Shown here: piece after piece, positions 54,553 to 64,000 of the stretch
How positions within the stretch are numbered: position 1 is the stretch's first letter
Layout: each line of letters begins with the position of its first letter
Source: Adiantum capillus-veneris
Taxonomy: Eukaryota > Streptophyta > Polypodiopsida > Polypodiales > Pteridaceae
Direction: 5' to 3'
Length of the DNA stretch: 64,000 nt
Assembly (NCBI GenBank): GCA_014529385.2
Contig: CM043944.1
Location: 92,063,914 to 92,127,913 of the forward strand
The notes under the pieces: model-generated
Told to the model about the DNA's origin: nothing
Seen by the model: only the letters and a program-made list of their open reading frames with translations
Databases searched by the model: none
Position numbers and translations under genes: made by a program

Positions 54553-56134
54553 TGTCATCAAATATCTAATATCTAACCAACCCAAATGATTTTCTCATAT
54601 TAAACTGATCATTTAATATGGGATAATAAACGGGAGCAAGGGTTAGAATGTAGACATGTGCTTACGGATCTATCTCAACACGGGGCCAATGGAAAAGGGG
54701 CCCAAATGAGAGATGGTATGTTAACGAGCAATGTTAACTAATGAAGCTTAAAAGACCTTAGGGTTAGCTTCATTAAGGACCTCCAATGGTTAGTGTTAAA
54801 AGTCCTTTGACCTTAAGCAAACTAGGACTGAGCTTGAGGTGGGAACCCTACCTAAACTTAAGCAAGCTAGGGTTGTGCTTGAGGTGGGAACCTTAAGCAA
54901 GCTAGGGCCGTGCTTGAGGTGGGAACTCCACCTAAGGTTCTTTTCATGCTTGATGACTAAGGTACTTGAGGTACTTGTCACATTTAATGAGGAAGTTGCT
55001 TGAGAAGCTTCCTATGCATGGGAGGTAAGATGCTTGAGTCAAAAAGAGAACCTACACACTTAATGAGGAAGTTGCTTAAGAAACTTCCTATGCATAAAAA
55101 TCTCAAAGTTAGGGGAATTCTAAAAGAGCACAGGGGATACATGTCAGACTCTCACTAAAAAGCTTAACCACATGGTGTGCTTGAATGCTTTTGGTTGGGC
55201 TAAAGAGGGGTCCAATGAGCTTCTACTTCCATCTAACAAATATCTAGATATTTTCAAGCTCTCTCTCTCTCTCTCTAAGGGGTAAGGAGGACACTTGTCA
55301 AAAGACTACCCATGTACTTGATTACGTGCTGCATGTGATTCGCTAGGGGGAGAGGGGTCCAATGAGCTTGCAACATGCAGAAAGGTCACCACTCGCCAAA
55401 TCAAGGAGGGGGGGGTTCTAGGGGGATATACTCCACACACACACTCATTTGGAAAGCCATTCTCACTTGGTGAAAGTTGAGGAACACCACCTCCTTTTCC
55501 AAGCTTGTGAGAGTGAAAGCCTACACCAACACTCTTGGCTATGGAATGCAAATCCAACCAAGAGTCATGCTTCAATGATTAAGCTTGCCATCTTCTCCAT
55601 CTTCATTATTATGCTATTATGTATGCTAGCAAGAAGAGTAATGATAAGTGAGGAACTATTTCTTTCTCCTATGAATGTTTCTTCTTCATCTTCCCTATCC
55701 TCATTCCCCGCTAGCTCTCTCCACCTTCGAAGGTGTTTGAGGCCTTGGGACTGAGGCTTGGGATAGTTAATTCTTTCTTCAAGTTTATGTTATGCTTGTG
55801 ATGCATGAAGCTTTCCATCTTCATTGCATCACCTAGGTTACAAGGAACACAACGATTGTATTGTACCAAGTCTCTCTTGATGGGAGAAACTATAATACAA
55901 ATGCCTATTGGAGGGGGGACCGGCTCCATATGAATCCGGTCCTCAACTATTTTCATGTTCTCTAAACTCTCTCTCTTGCAAAAGTATTGTTCATACCAAG
56001 TTAACTAAGTACCATGTTTATGTTGCTACCATCAATTAAGTTCAACCGCTATGCTCACAAAGAATCTCTCAAAAGTGCTTCACCTAATTTACTAATTCCG
56101 CTACTCTCAAAGTTCATAGGCAATTTCCATTACA
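54553..56134 (+). repeat. Element H 5' LTR
   Basis: 1582 bp from TGTCATCAAATATC to CCATTACA. It has three units of a 45-bp minisatellite (54814-54925), the second shortened by 10 bp. Confidence 0.92.
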
Positions 56135-56148
56135 TTGGTATCAGAGCA
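56135..56148 (+). other. Element H primer-binding site, initiator tRNA-Met
   Basis: TTGGTATCAGAGCA follows the LTR end directly. Confidence 0.9.
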
Positions 56149-56528
56149 TTTGATTTCTCTTTTCTTGCTTAAGAAGAGATGTTCTTAAGTAGCCTATTAA
56201 TGGTTGTTTTTGTTAATTATATTAGGGTAAGTGGGTCTTGGATCTAGTATAGATTTTGTTGAGCCCACTATGTGGGATATGGTGCACACCTCAAGAGCTT
56301 TGGTCTTAATAATGGAGTCTTTTTAGACTTGCCTACGTCTTTACCATTATTGAGCCATAAGAAGTCCGAAAGGAGCTATCCCTCGACAACTTCGCTATGT
56401 TAGACTCACTCCCCTACTCTCTATAATTAACCAATTTGAGTCATGGGTGTAGATACTTAAGTGCGAGTAGCAACTAAGGTTTTGAATTGCCAAAGCATAC
56501 ACTAAGTAAATACATAAGTTTAATTAGC
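56149..56528 (+). other. Element H 5' leader
   Basis: 380 bp between primer site and gag. I see nothing else in it. Confidence 0.7.
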
Positions 56529-57865
56529 ATGGCTGACAATAACCAAGAGAGGAGAATGAACATTGATAACTTTGATTTTGCACATGAAGGTGCCAATGAT
56601 GATGCCCCCATGTTTGTTAATTATCTTGTCACTAGGTTGCAACAAGCTATGGGCAACCCCACTTTTCAAGCCGAAGTTACTCAACAACTTCGTGCTTATG
56701 GGATTTCCTTTCCTCTCCAAGAGGAGAGAGATCTTACGATGCCTCTTGAAGAGACCCCCAAAAGAAGACTCTTTCCCATACGAGAGGAGGAATCCAAAGA
56801 TCGAGAAAGCAATGAATCCCTAAATTCCTCCGAAGATGTGGCTCCACGAAGAACGAGGACTAAACAATCACCAACTCCTCCCAATAGGAAACGGTTAACC
56901 CATAGTCCTTCTCCTCGTCACTCCAAAAGGGAAGAGAGGAAACCAAGGAATAAAAGGGCAAGAAAGAGGTCACCCTCTTCTCCTTCTTCTTCACCTTCCT
57001 CCTCTACCGATGAAATCTATGGCTATTCTCCTAGAGAATATAAGAGGGGAGGACATCGCAAATCTTACCCTGCATGGCGAAGGTCACAAAAGCTCAAGAA
57101 GTTCAAAGAGGGAGGAAAGAGTATCTCTTTTCTCATCTATGATGGCACCTTTGGTGCTACCGACAAAGTATTGGCCTTCATCCAGCAATTTGATGCGGCC
57201 TTTGGAGACGAGGGCTTCACGGAGTCCTCCAAGCTACACCATGTAGCTATGCACTTCCAAAAATTGGCTCGTCAATGGTGGGCTAGCCTTCGAGGCAATG
57301 GTGAAGCCCCAAAGACATGGAAAACTCTATGAGTTTCCATCATGAAGCAATTCCTTGCAAGTGATAAAGGACAAAGTGCTCACCGAATGGTGGATTTTAA
57401 GGCTTGTCTCTCATGAGTCTATCCACAAATATGTGGATAAGTTTTGGGATTTACATCTCAAGGCTACTGTCTTTCAAAAGATAGGCTTTGCTGAGCAAAA
57501 ACAACAATTCTGTGTGGGCTTACCTGAAGAGATGGCCGAGTATGTCAACTCATCAACGGCCTGACTCTATCAGCGAAGTAATCCACCATACCATGGTTGC
57601 TTCACGCATCAATTTCCAACAAGGGGTCAGCCGGAATGTCAAACCCATGGAAAATAAATACAAAAGTGATGCAAAGGGAAAAATTAATGCCCAAAATTTT
57701 TCCCACGGCCATTCTAACAACAACAACAACAATCGGTCCAAGGAGAAAGGAGTTTACAAAGGTAAAAATAAACTCTCTCTTGAAGAGCTTGAAACTTTTC
57801 GCAAGGATCACAAATGTTTTAAGTGTGGGGAGCAAGGACATGGCTATCATTCTTGCCCCAAATGA
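56529..57865 (+). pseudogene. Element H gag
   Basis: I prefer the ATG at 56529 (M-A-D-N-N-Q-E-R-R-M). A basic Arg/Ser/Pro-rich stretch lies at about residues 110-215. The capsid region has Y-D-G-T-F, F-I-Q-Q-F-D and W-W-A-S-L-R. A TGA at 57330-57332 (CGA plausible) and frame changes near 57360 and 57555 break the frame. The CCHC knuckle C-F-K-C-G-E-Q-G-H-G-Y-H-S-C is near 57815-57856. Confidence 0.85.
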
Positions 57866-57984
57866 AATGCTCGCAATGAGACTCCTAGAGCTTCCACTAT
57901 CGAAGCTCCAAAAGAGGATACTCATTGCAAAGGATCACCTCTCTCCTATGCTTGGGGAAAGGTAAGGGAGCATGATGCTTCATC

Positions 57985-58617
57985 TTGTTTGACCCTGGTT
58001 CTACTCTCAACTTCATATCAGTGGAGTTGGCCACCAAGTTGGGCATTCAAGCTTTTGAGATGGGAGATGTTGTAACTGCCGATGCCGCTTTCAAGGGACA
58101 ACAAGCCTCTGTTACTCCCTTGATTGGGAAGTTGAGGCTTCATGTCCAAAGCTATGTCGACAAAGAAGACTTCTTCATCTCTCCTCTCCAACATGAGGAT
58201 GCTATCGTAGGGATACCATGGTTCTACCGAATGGCTGCCAACATGAAGTTCCCTGAAAGGAGAATCTACTTCACCTACAGGGGAAAGAATATGTATATAG
58301 ATGCTAATGAGTCTGGTCATATTATACCACTTGTAATTTTTCTCGCCCTTGATAAATCAATGAAAAGCTCAGTTTCTGCGTACATGATTTTTGTCAAAAA
58401 ATCCCTAAAAGGTCCTAATGTTTCATCAAAGGTGAATGGTAAGAATCAAGAAGAGTTAGGCTTGTCTAACTTTCTAAAAGGATTCCAAGATGTGTTCATT
58501 GATGATATCCCTATGGACTTACCTCCCAAACGAGGGGATGATGACCATCAAATTGAGCTCCTATCAGGAAGCTCACCGCCTAACAAACCTCCCTATCGAG
58601 TTTCACAAGCTCAATAA
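57985..58617 (+). pseudogene. Element H protease
   Basis: The retropepsin motif reads L-F-D-P-G-S-T-L-N-F-I-S near 57984-58019. Pro replaces the Ser or Thr of D-S/T-G, which should damage the active site. The end signature is I-V-G-I-P-W near 58205. An in-frame TAA at 58615-58617 separates it from RT, which continues in the same frame. Confidence 0.83.
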
Positions 58618-59610
58618 GAGGAGATCATGATGCAAGTACAAGAATTGGTAGACAAAGGAATGGTGAGGCCTAGCTCCTCTCGCTTTTGCTCTCCAGTCGT
58701 TTTAGTGCAAAAGAAAGATGGTACGTACCGCATGTGTGTGGAATATCGCGGACTAAACCATATCACTATCAAAAACAGATTTCCCGTACCTCAGGTAGAA
58801 GGTCTATTTGATAATCTACAAGGCTCTACCTACTTCAATAGGATTGACCTTAAAAGTGGCTACCATCAAATAAGGATAGTGAATGAAGATATGCTAAAGA
58901 TCGTGTTTCGTACAACATTTGGCCTTTATGAATATCTAGTCATGCCTTTTGGCTTGACTAATGCACCAGCTACATTGAATCAATTAATGGAGAAAATTTT
59001 TAGACCCTATCGCAAATTCACTAGAGTGTTCTTTGATGATATCATCATCTACTCCAATTCCTTGGAGGAACACAAGCAACATCTCCAAGTGATTTTTCAA
59101 GCATTAAGGGAGAATAAGCTTTTTCTCAATCAAAAGAAAAGCGAATTTTTCCTTCAAGAGATTCAATACTTAGGTTATATTATCTCTCGAGATGGTATCC
59201 GTATGGATCCATCAAAGTTGGAGGTAATAAAAGCATGGCCTAATCCAAGGAATCTACATGAGCTAAGAGGTTTTATTAGTATGTGTGCATACTATAGACA
59301 CTTCATAGCAAAATTCTCTCAAATAGCAGGACCATTACATGACTTAACAAAGAAAAACGTTAAGTATTCATGGACTTCTAAGGAGCAAAGTGCTTTTGAC
59401 AAGCTCAAAGAGCAGCTTATCTCCCAACCAGTCCTTATGCTTTTGGATCTCTCAAAGCCATTTGAGGTCCAATGTGATGCTTGTGGTGATTGCCTTGGAG
59501 CAGTCTTGCTTCAAGAAGGGCATGCCATAGCATATGAGAGCCAAAGGCTCAACACGGATGAACGGGTCTTAGGCATTTATGAGAAAGAGTTGTTAGCTAT
59601 TCTACATGCC
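58618..59610 (+). pseudogene. Element H reverse transcriptase and start of RNase H
   Basis: RT signatures are in order: V-Q-K-K-D-G-T-Y-R-M, N-R-I-D-L-K-S-G-Y-H-Q, V-M-P-F-G-L-T-N-A-P-A-T and catalytic F-F-D-D near 59030. RNase H starts with V-Q-C-D-A-C and G-A-V-L-L-Q. It is cut after A-I-L-H-A at 59610 by a DNA element. Only single substitutions (for example the Cys in C-D-A-C) separate this part from a functional-looking domain. Confidence 0.9.
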
Positions 59611-60375
59611 CCTGGGGGATTCACTCTATATACAAAACACGACGCCACCTACGAGCGGACAACTTTGATAAAACCCCTATATACGACTCAGATTAGGGAA
59701 TATGACCCCCTTTTCTACGCTTATATGACAATCAATGTAGAAAACTATCATACCCCTATCTTACATATAAAATTTAGGTCTCACATTATCTAACTAAGTA
59801 AAACTAGTCAAAGAGCATGCAACATAGTGATTGGACAGGTACTAAGGAACCATTTCTATTGATAACTAAATGTACCCTCAATGTGTTTTAATTTGACTTT
59901 CAAACTATGTGCCCCTTGAGCCTTCACTCTAGCTACTCGTCCAATTTTGACCCATTTAAATTACTCAAAAAACATGGTTATAAAGTTGTGTTTGGTTCTC
60001 CATGTAAATTTGCATCTATACAAACTCTTTATAGCTTTCATCCCTCAACAAATGAAATATAATTAGAAAACAAGAAATTGATACAAAGTAGTGTTAGTTC
60101 TTGCATGTATCTTTGCAACTATTCACTAACAAGTTTGAGGGAAAACTCTTTTGGGAATCATTTTGAAACACAAAAACTTTCTCTCATTTTTCCCTTTTCT
60201 CACCCTCCCCCCTCCCCCCAACCCAATAAATATGATACCCCCTCCCTTATTTTTAAGCTTGGGAGATAAATTATTGGGGCCTACCCCTAACTTATACGCT
60301 TATATAACTTATAGAAGAACCCCCCTCCACTGCACTTACCTGGTGCGGTAAGTTTTCCATGGTGAATCCCCCGGG
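59611..60375. mobile_element. 765-bp DNA transposon or MITE with terminal inverted repeats
   Basis: The ends are inverted: CCTGGGGGATTCAC on the left and the complement of CCCGGGGGATTCAC on the right (13 of 14 match). The flanking duplication is TACATGCC, or TACATGCCC if the border is shifted by one (59603-59610/11 and 60376-60383/84). An 8-bp duplication would fit hAT and a 9-bp one Mutator-like elements. Removing it restores the RNase H frame of H. No transposase is encoded. Confidence 0.85.
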
Positions 60376-61852
60376 TACATGCCCTAGACACATGGAAGCA
60401 CTATCTATTGGGGACTCCATTCATCTTACGAACAGACCATCAAAGTCTCAAGTACTTCATGATGCAAATAAAGCTTTTCGACAAACAAATGAGGTGGGAA
60501 AATTTTCTTTCACAATTTAATTTCCACATTGCTCACATTGATGGTAAGCATAATCAAGTGGCTGATGCACTTTCACGACGACCAAAAGTTAATGCTGTGT
60601 CAATAGCAACTCACAATGATCTATCTTCTATGACAGATAAGTATGCTACTGACCCTGAAGTTAAAGATATAATGTCAGCCCTTGCTTTGCGGAAGAAAGA
60701 GGAACCATTCACCTTGTAGGATGGTAATCTTCTCCATGGCAATAGGCTATGTGTTACCCACTCCCTTCGTGAAGAAAGTCTTGTATGAATCCCATGCTCC
60801 TCCCTATGCGGGGCATAGAGGCATTCAACCTACTCTTTGATGAGTAGAGACGTACTTTTATCGGCCTACCATGAAAGTGGACATACAAGAGTATGTTTTA
60901 AAATGTGTAATATGCCAAAAGACAAAGTATGATAGAGGGAAGCAACCTGGATTACTCCAGCCATTGCCAATTCCTAATTCACCATGGGAGAGTATATCCA
61001 TGGATTTTATCGTTGGAATCTATCCATGGGAATACGGGAATATGGACAATAGTCAATAGGTTTAGCAAGCAAGTACACTTTATCCCTCTCAAGAAGACTA
61101 TTAAGGCACACCAAATGGTAGCTCTCTTCATATCACAGATTTTCAAACACCATGGATTGCCAACATCCATCATGTCAGATAGAGATCCTAAAATGACCAG
61201 TAATTTTTGGAAAGGTCTCTTCAAAAATCTAGGTACAAGATTGAATTTCTCTTCAGCCTATCACCCACAAACAGATGGCCAAAGTGAGATATCCAATCTT
61301 ACAATTCTTGATCTACTAAAGACCTATGTTATAGAAGTAGATCAACGCTCACAATGGGAAAAGTACTTACCTCTTGTAGAGTATGCGTATAATAATACTA
61401 TCCATACTTCTACGGGAAAAGCACCTTTTGAAATCATAGAGGGAAGACCTAAAAGTCCCTTGCTACTTAAAGTACATGGGAAGATCTTCGTTGCCGATGA
61501 GTATAGCCGTGACCTGCAAACATCTTTTCAAAAGATTAAGGAGGCTATATCCATCTCCCAACTAAGGCAAAAAGCTGTTGCTGACAAGCATAGAAGGGCC
61601 TTAACGTTCAAAGAAAATGATTGGGTCTTACTTAAGTTTCCTAAGGCTCGATTGAGGCAAACGATGGGCAAAAATCCTGCAGGCCATCAAAAGTATTATG
61701 CTAAAGTAGCAAAAAGATACTATGGTCCTTTTCAAATTTTGAAGCCAATCAATGAGGTGGCTTATCAACTCAAGTTACCTAACCATTGGCTCATACACAA
61801 TGCTTTTCATGTGAGCATACTCAAGCCCTACAAAGGAGATCGAGCCTCCAAA
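60376..61852 (+). pseudogene. Element H RNase H end and integrase
   Basis: RNase H resumes with L-R-T-D-H-Q-S-L-K (60425) and A-D-A-L-S-R-R-P. An H2C2 region between 60770 and 60920 (H-A-P-P-Y-A-G-H...C-V-I-C-Q) is crossed by stops. The integrase core has M-D-F-I-V-G near 61000, S-D-R-D-P-K near 61176 and the Glu in D-G-Q-S-E near 61285. A GPF-type segment (Y-Y-G-P-F-Q-I) lies near 61718. A frame change near 61030 and a one-base shift near 61840 interrupt it. Confidence 0.87.
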
Positions 61853-62079
61853 TGAACCAATTATTGAAGACCCTCCCGAAATCGAAGATCAAGAAGAGGT
61901 ACTACAACCCGAAGCTATCCTTCGGCATGAAGGACAAGGTACTACGTCATGGTAAGATTATCCGATGGTATCTTATTAAGTTCAAAAATTATCCTTTTGA
62001 AGATGCTAGATGGATGCAAGGAATCCAACTTAAGGATAGTATGGACCTTGTCAATGCTTACAATGCTACATTAGAGTAA
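61853..62079 (+). pseudogene. Element H chromodomain-like C-terminus
   Basis: The text L-R-H-G-K-I-I-R-W-Y-L-I-K-F-K-N-Y-P-F-E-D-A-R-W-M has the aromatic pattern of retroelement chromodomains (Y-L-I-K-W-K-N, then W). It ends with N-A-Y-N-A-T-L-E. The link from integrase needs a frame change near 61930. Chromodomains are known to direct integration to marked chromatin. Confidence 0.75.
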
Positions 62080-62434
62080 CCAAATGTACATGTTTCTTTT
62101 AATTGATCAATGTTTTTGTCTTATAAGACTAATTTTCTCTTTATTGTGCACAAATTTAAGTAGTATGCATACTAAGAATCATGTTTGGGATGACGACGTC
62201 TCTCAAACACCATGTAGAATATGTCACTACTTGGGAGGATGAAATGGACTAAAGAGCAGACATGCTTGCATCAGCTATGTCTCCCAAGCACCAAATGGAT
62301 TAGTCATCCATCTTGGCATGATGTCATAGGGTAAAAAGGGATCCTCTACCTGCTAAGACAAATTGACTAATGACTATGACTTTATCTCTTTTACCTCATA
62401 GTCGAGGACGACTATGATTTCAAGAGGGAGGTAA
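62080..62434 (+). other. Element H 3' untranslated region with polypurine tract
   Basis: 355 bp with no gene, ending in AGAGGGAGGTAA (62423-62434) directly before the 3' LTR. Confidence 0.8.
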
Positions 62435-64000
62435 TGTCATTAAATATCTAATATCTAACCAACCCAAATGATATTCTCATATTAAATTGATCATTTAATA
62501 TGGGATAATAAACGGGATCAAGGGTTAGAATATAGACATGTGCTTACGAATCTATCTCAACACGGAGCCAATGGAAAAGGGGCCCAAATGAGAGATGGTC
62601 TGTCAAAGAGCAAGGTTAACTAATGAAGCTTAAAAGACCTTAGGGTTAGCTTCATTAAAGACCTCCAATGGTTAGTCTTTTGTGTCCTTTGACCTTAAGC
62701 AAACTAGGGCTGAGCTTGAGGTGGGAACCCGACCTAAACTTAAGCAAGCTAGGGCTGTGCTTGAGGTGGGAACCCGACCTAAACTTAGGCAAGCTAGGGC
62801 TGTGCTTGAGGTGGGAACCCGACCTAAACTTAAGCGAGCTAGGGTTTTGCTTGAGGTGGGAACTCCATCTAAGGTGCTTGTCATGCTTGATGACTAAAGT
62901 ACTTGAGGTACTTGTCACATTTAATGAGGAAGTTGCTTGAGAAGCTTCCTATGCATGGGGGGTAAGATGCTTGAGTCAAAAAGAGAGCCTATACACTTAA
63001 TGAGGAAGTTGCTTGAGATACTTCCTATGCATAAAAATCTCAAAGTTAGGGGAATTCTAAAAAAGCACATGGGACACATGTCAGACTCTCACTAAGCTTA
63101 ACCACATGGTGTGCTTGAATGCTATTGGTTGGGCTAAAGAGGGGTCCAATGAGCTTCTACATCCATCTAACAAACATCTAGATATTTTCAAGCTCTCTCT
63201 CTCTCTAAGGGGTAAGGAGGACACTTGTCAAAAGACTACCCATGTACTTGACAGCATGTTGCATGTGATTGGCTAGGGGGAGAGAGGTCCAATGAGCTTG
63301 CAACATGCAGAAAGGTCACCACTCACCCAAAGCAAGGAGGGGGGGTGCTAGGGGGATATACTTCACACACACACTCATTTGGAAATCCATTCTCACTTGG
63401 TGAAAGTTGAGGAACACCACCTCCTTCTCCAAGCTTGTGAGAGTGAAAGCCTACACCAACACTCTTGGCTATGGAATGCAAATCCAACCAAGATTCATGC
63501 TTCAATGCTTAAGCTTGACATCTTCTCCATCTTCATTATTATGCTATTATGTATGCTAGCAAGAAGAGTAATGATAAGTGAGGAACTACTTCTTTCTCCT
63601 ATGGAATGTTTCTTCTTCATCTTCCCTATCCTCATTCCCCGCTAGCTCTCTCCACCTTCGAAGGTGTTTGAGGCCTTGGGACTGAGGCTTGGGATAGTTA
63701 ATTCTTTCTCCAAGTTTATGTTATGCTTGTGATGCATGAAGCTTTCCATCTTCATTGCATCACCTAGGTTACAAGGAACACAAAGATTGCATTGGACCAA
63801 GTCTCTCTTGATGGGAGAAACTATAATACAAATGCCTATTGGAGGGGGGACCGGCTCCATATGAATCCGGTCCTCAACTATTGTCATGTTCTCTAAACTC
63901 TCTCTCTTGCAAAAGTATTGTTCATACCAAGTTAACTAAGTACCATGTTTATGTTGCTATCATCAATTAAGTTCAACCGCTATGCTCACAAAGAATCTCT
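62435..64000 (+). repeat. Element H 3' LTR (runs off the window)
   Basis: It starts TGTCATTAAATATC and is collinear with 54553 to about 56080. It carries four full 45-bp minisatellite units where the 5' LTR has three. Confidence 0.92.
62696..62875. repeat. 45-bp minisatellite in element H 3' LTR
   Basis: Units start at 62696, 62741, 62786 and 62831 and share CTAGGG, GCTTGAGGTGGGAAC and ACCTAAACTTA. Confidence 0.9.

Larger units (their letters stand above)
54553..64000 (+). mobile_element. Element H: Ty3/gypsy chromovirus
   Basis: The 5' LTR is 54553-56134, with internal DNA at 56135-62434. The 3' LTR starts at 62435 and runs past the window end; by comparison about 50-70 bp are missing. There is an initiator tRNA-Met primer site and a gag-pol with a C-terminal chromodomain-like segment, the mark of chromoviruses. 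Several frame changes, a damaged protease motif and a DNA-element insertion make it inactive. Confidence 0.92.

Noticed and set aside
62655-62940. Repetitive open frames with L-R-W-E-P-D-L-N units
   Set aside because: They are translations of the 45-bp minisatellite in a non-coding LTR.

Overview
The window is a repeat-dense block of a seed-plant nuclear genome. It consists almost entirely of LTR retrotransposons of both Ty3/gypsy and Ty1/copia type, inserted into one another and decayed to different degrees. The evidence is paired LTRs, 4-5 bp target duplications, tRNA primer-binding sites, polypurine tracts and plant-type gag-pol domains. I see no ordinary host gene, tRNA, rRNA, CRISPR array or bacterial feature. 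The species cannot be told from the sequence.

Layout: (1) 1-62, 11281-12884 and 32031 to about 33.9 kb are pieces of an old plus-strand Ty3 element (A). Element C (63-11280, minus, dual-RNase-H Tat-like, LTRs 2.6-2.7 kb) split the integrase tail of A. Element B (12885-32030, minus, 19.1 kb, TSD AAGAG, tRNA-Asp primer site) landed further downstream in A. (2) 33.9-39.07 kb holds an LTR-like block with a long TG microsatellite and a badly decayed copia element (I). (3) 39.07-53.98 kb is a four-level nest: copia F (plus) contains Ty3-type E (minus, 41115-52625), which contains copia D (minus, 45006-50964, same family as F), which contains an 813-bp solo LTR (49016-49828). (4) 53.98-54.55 kb is a Ty3 fragment (G). 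(5) 54553 to the window end is chromovirus H (plus), whose RNase H is split by a 765-bp terminal-inverted-repeat DNA element; its 3' LTR runs off the window.

The most interesting part is element B and its distant relative A. Both carry a second retropepsin-like domain (DSGAQ in B, DTGAK in A) downstream of integrase, in the integrase frame, followed by a basic tail with repeated W-x-P-K motifs. B also has two successive H2C2 zinc modules before its integrase core, an intact 1091-codon coiled-coil ORF in the env position, and nine copies of a 22-24 bp palindrome with an ACGCGT centre. The palindromes form two arrays, one in the 5' leader and one upstream of the 1091-codon ORF. The arrays have the same spacing (about 283/130/287 bp) and the same distance to the following ATG (166 and 168 bp). 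This looks like a duplicated cis-regulatory or RNA-structural cassette that I do not recognise from any described family.

Most pol genes here are inactive. Many in-frame stops are TAG where CAG is plausible, and three proteases have lost an active-site residue (N-S-G in D, D-P-G in H, D-S-R in I).
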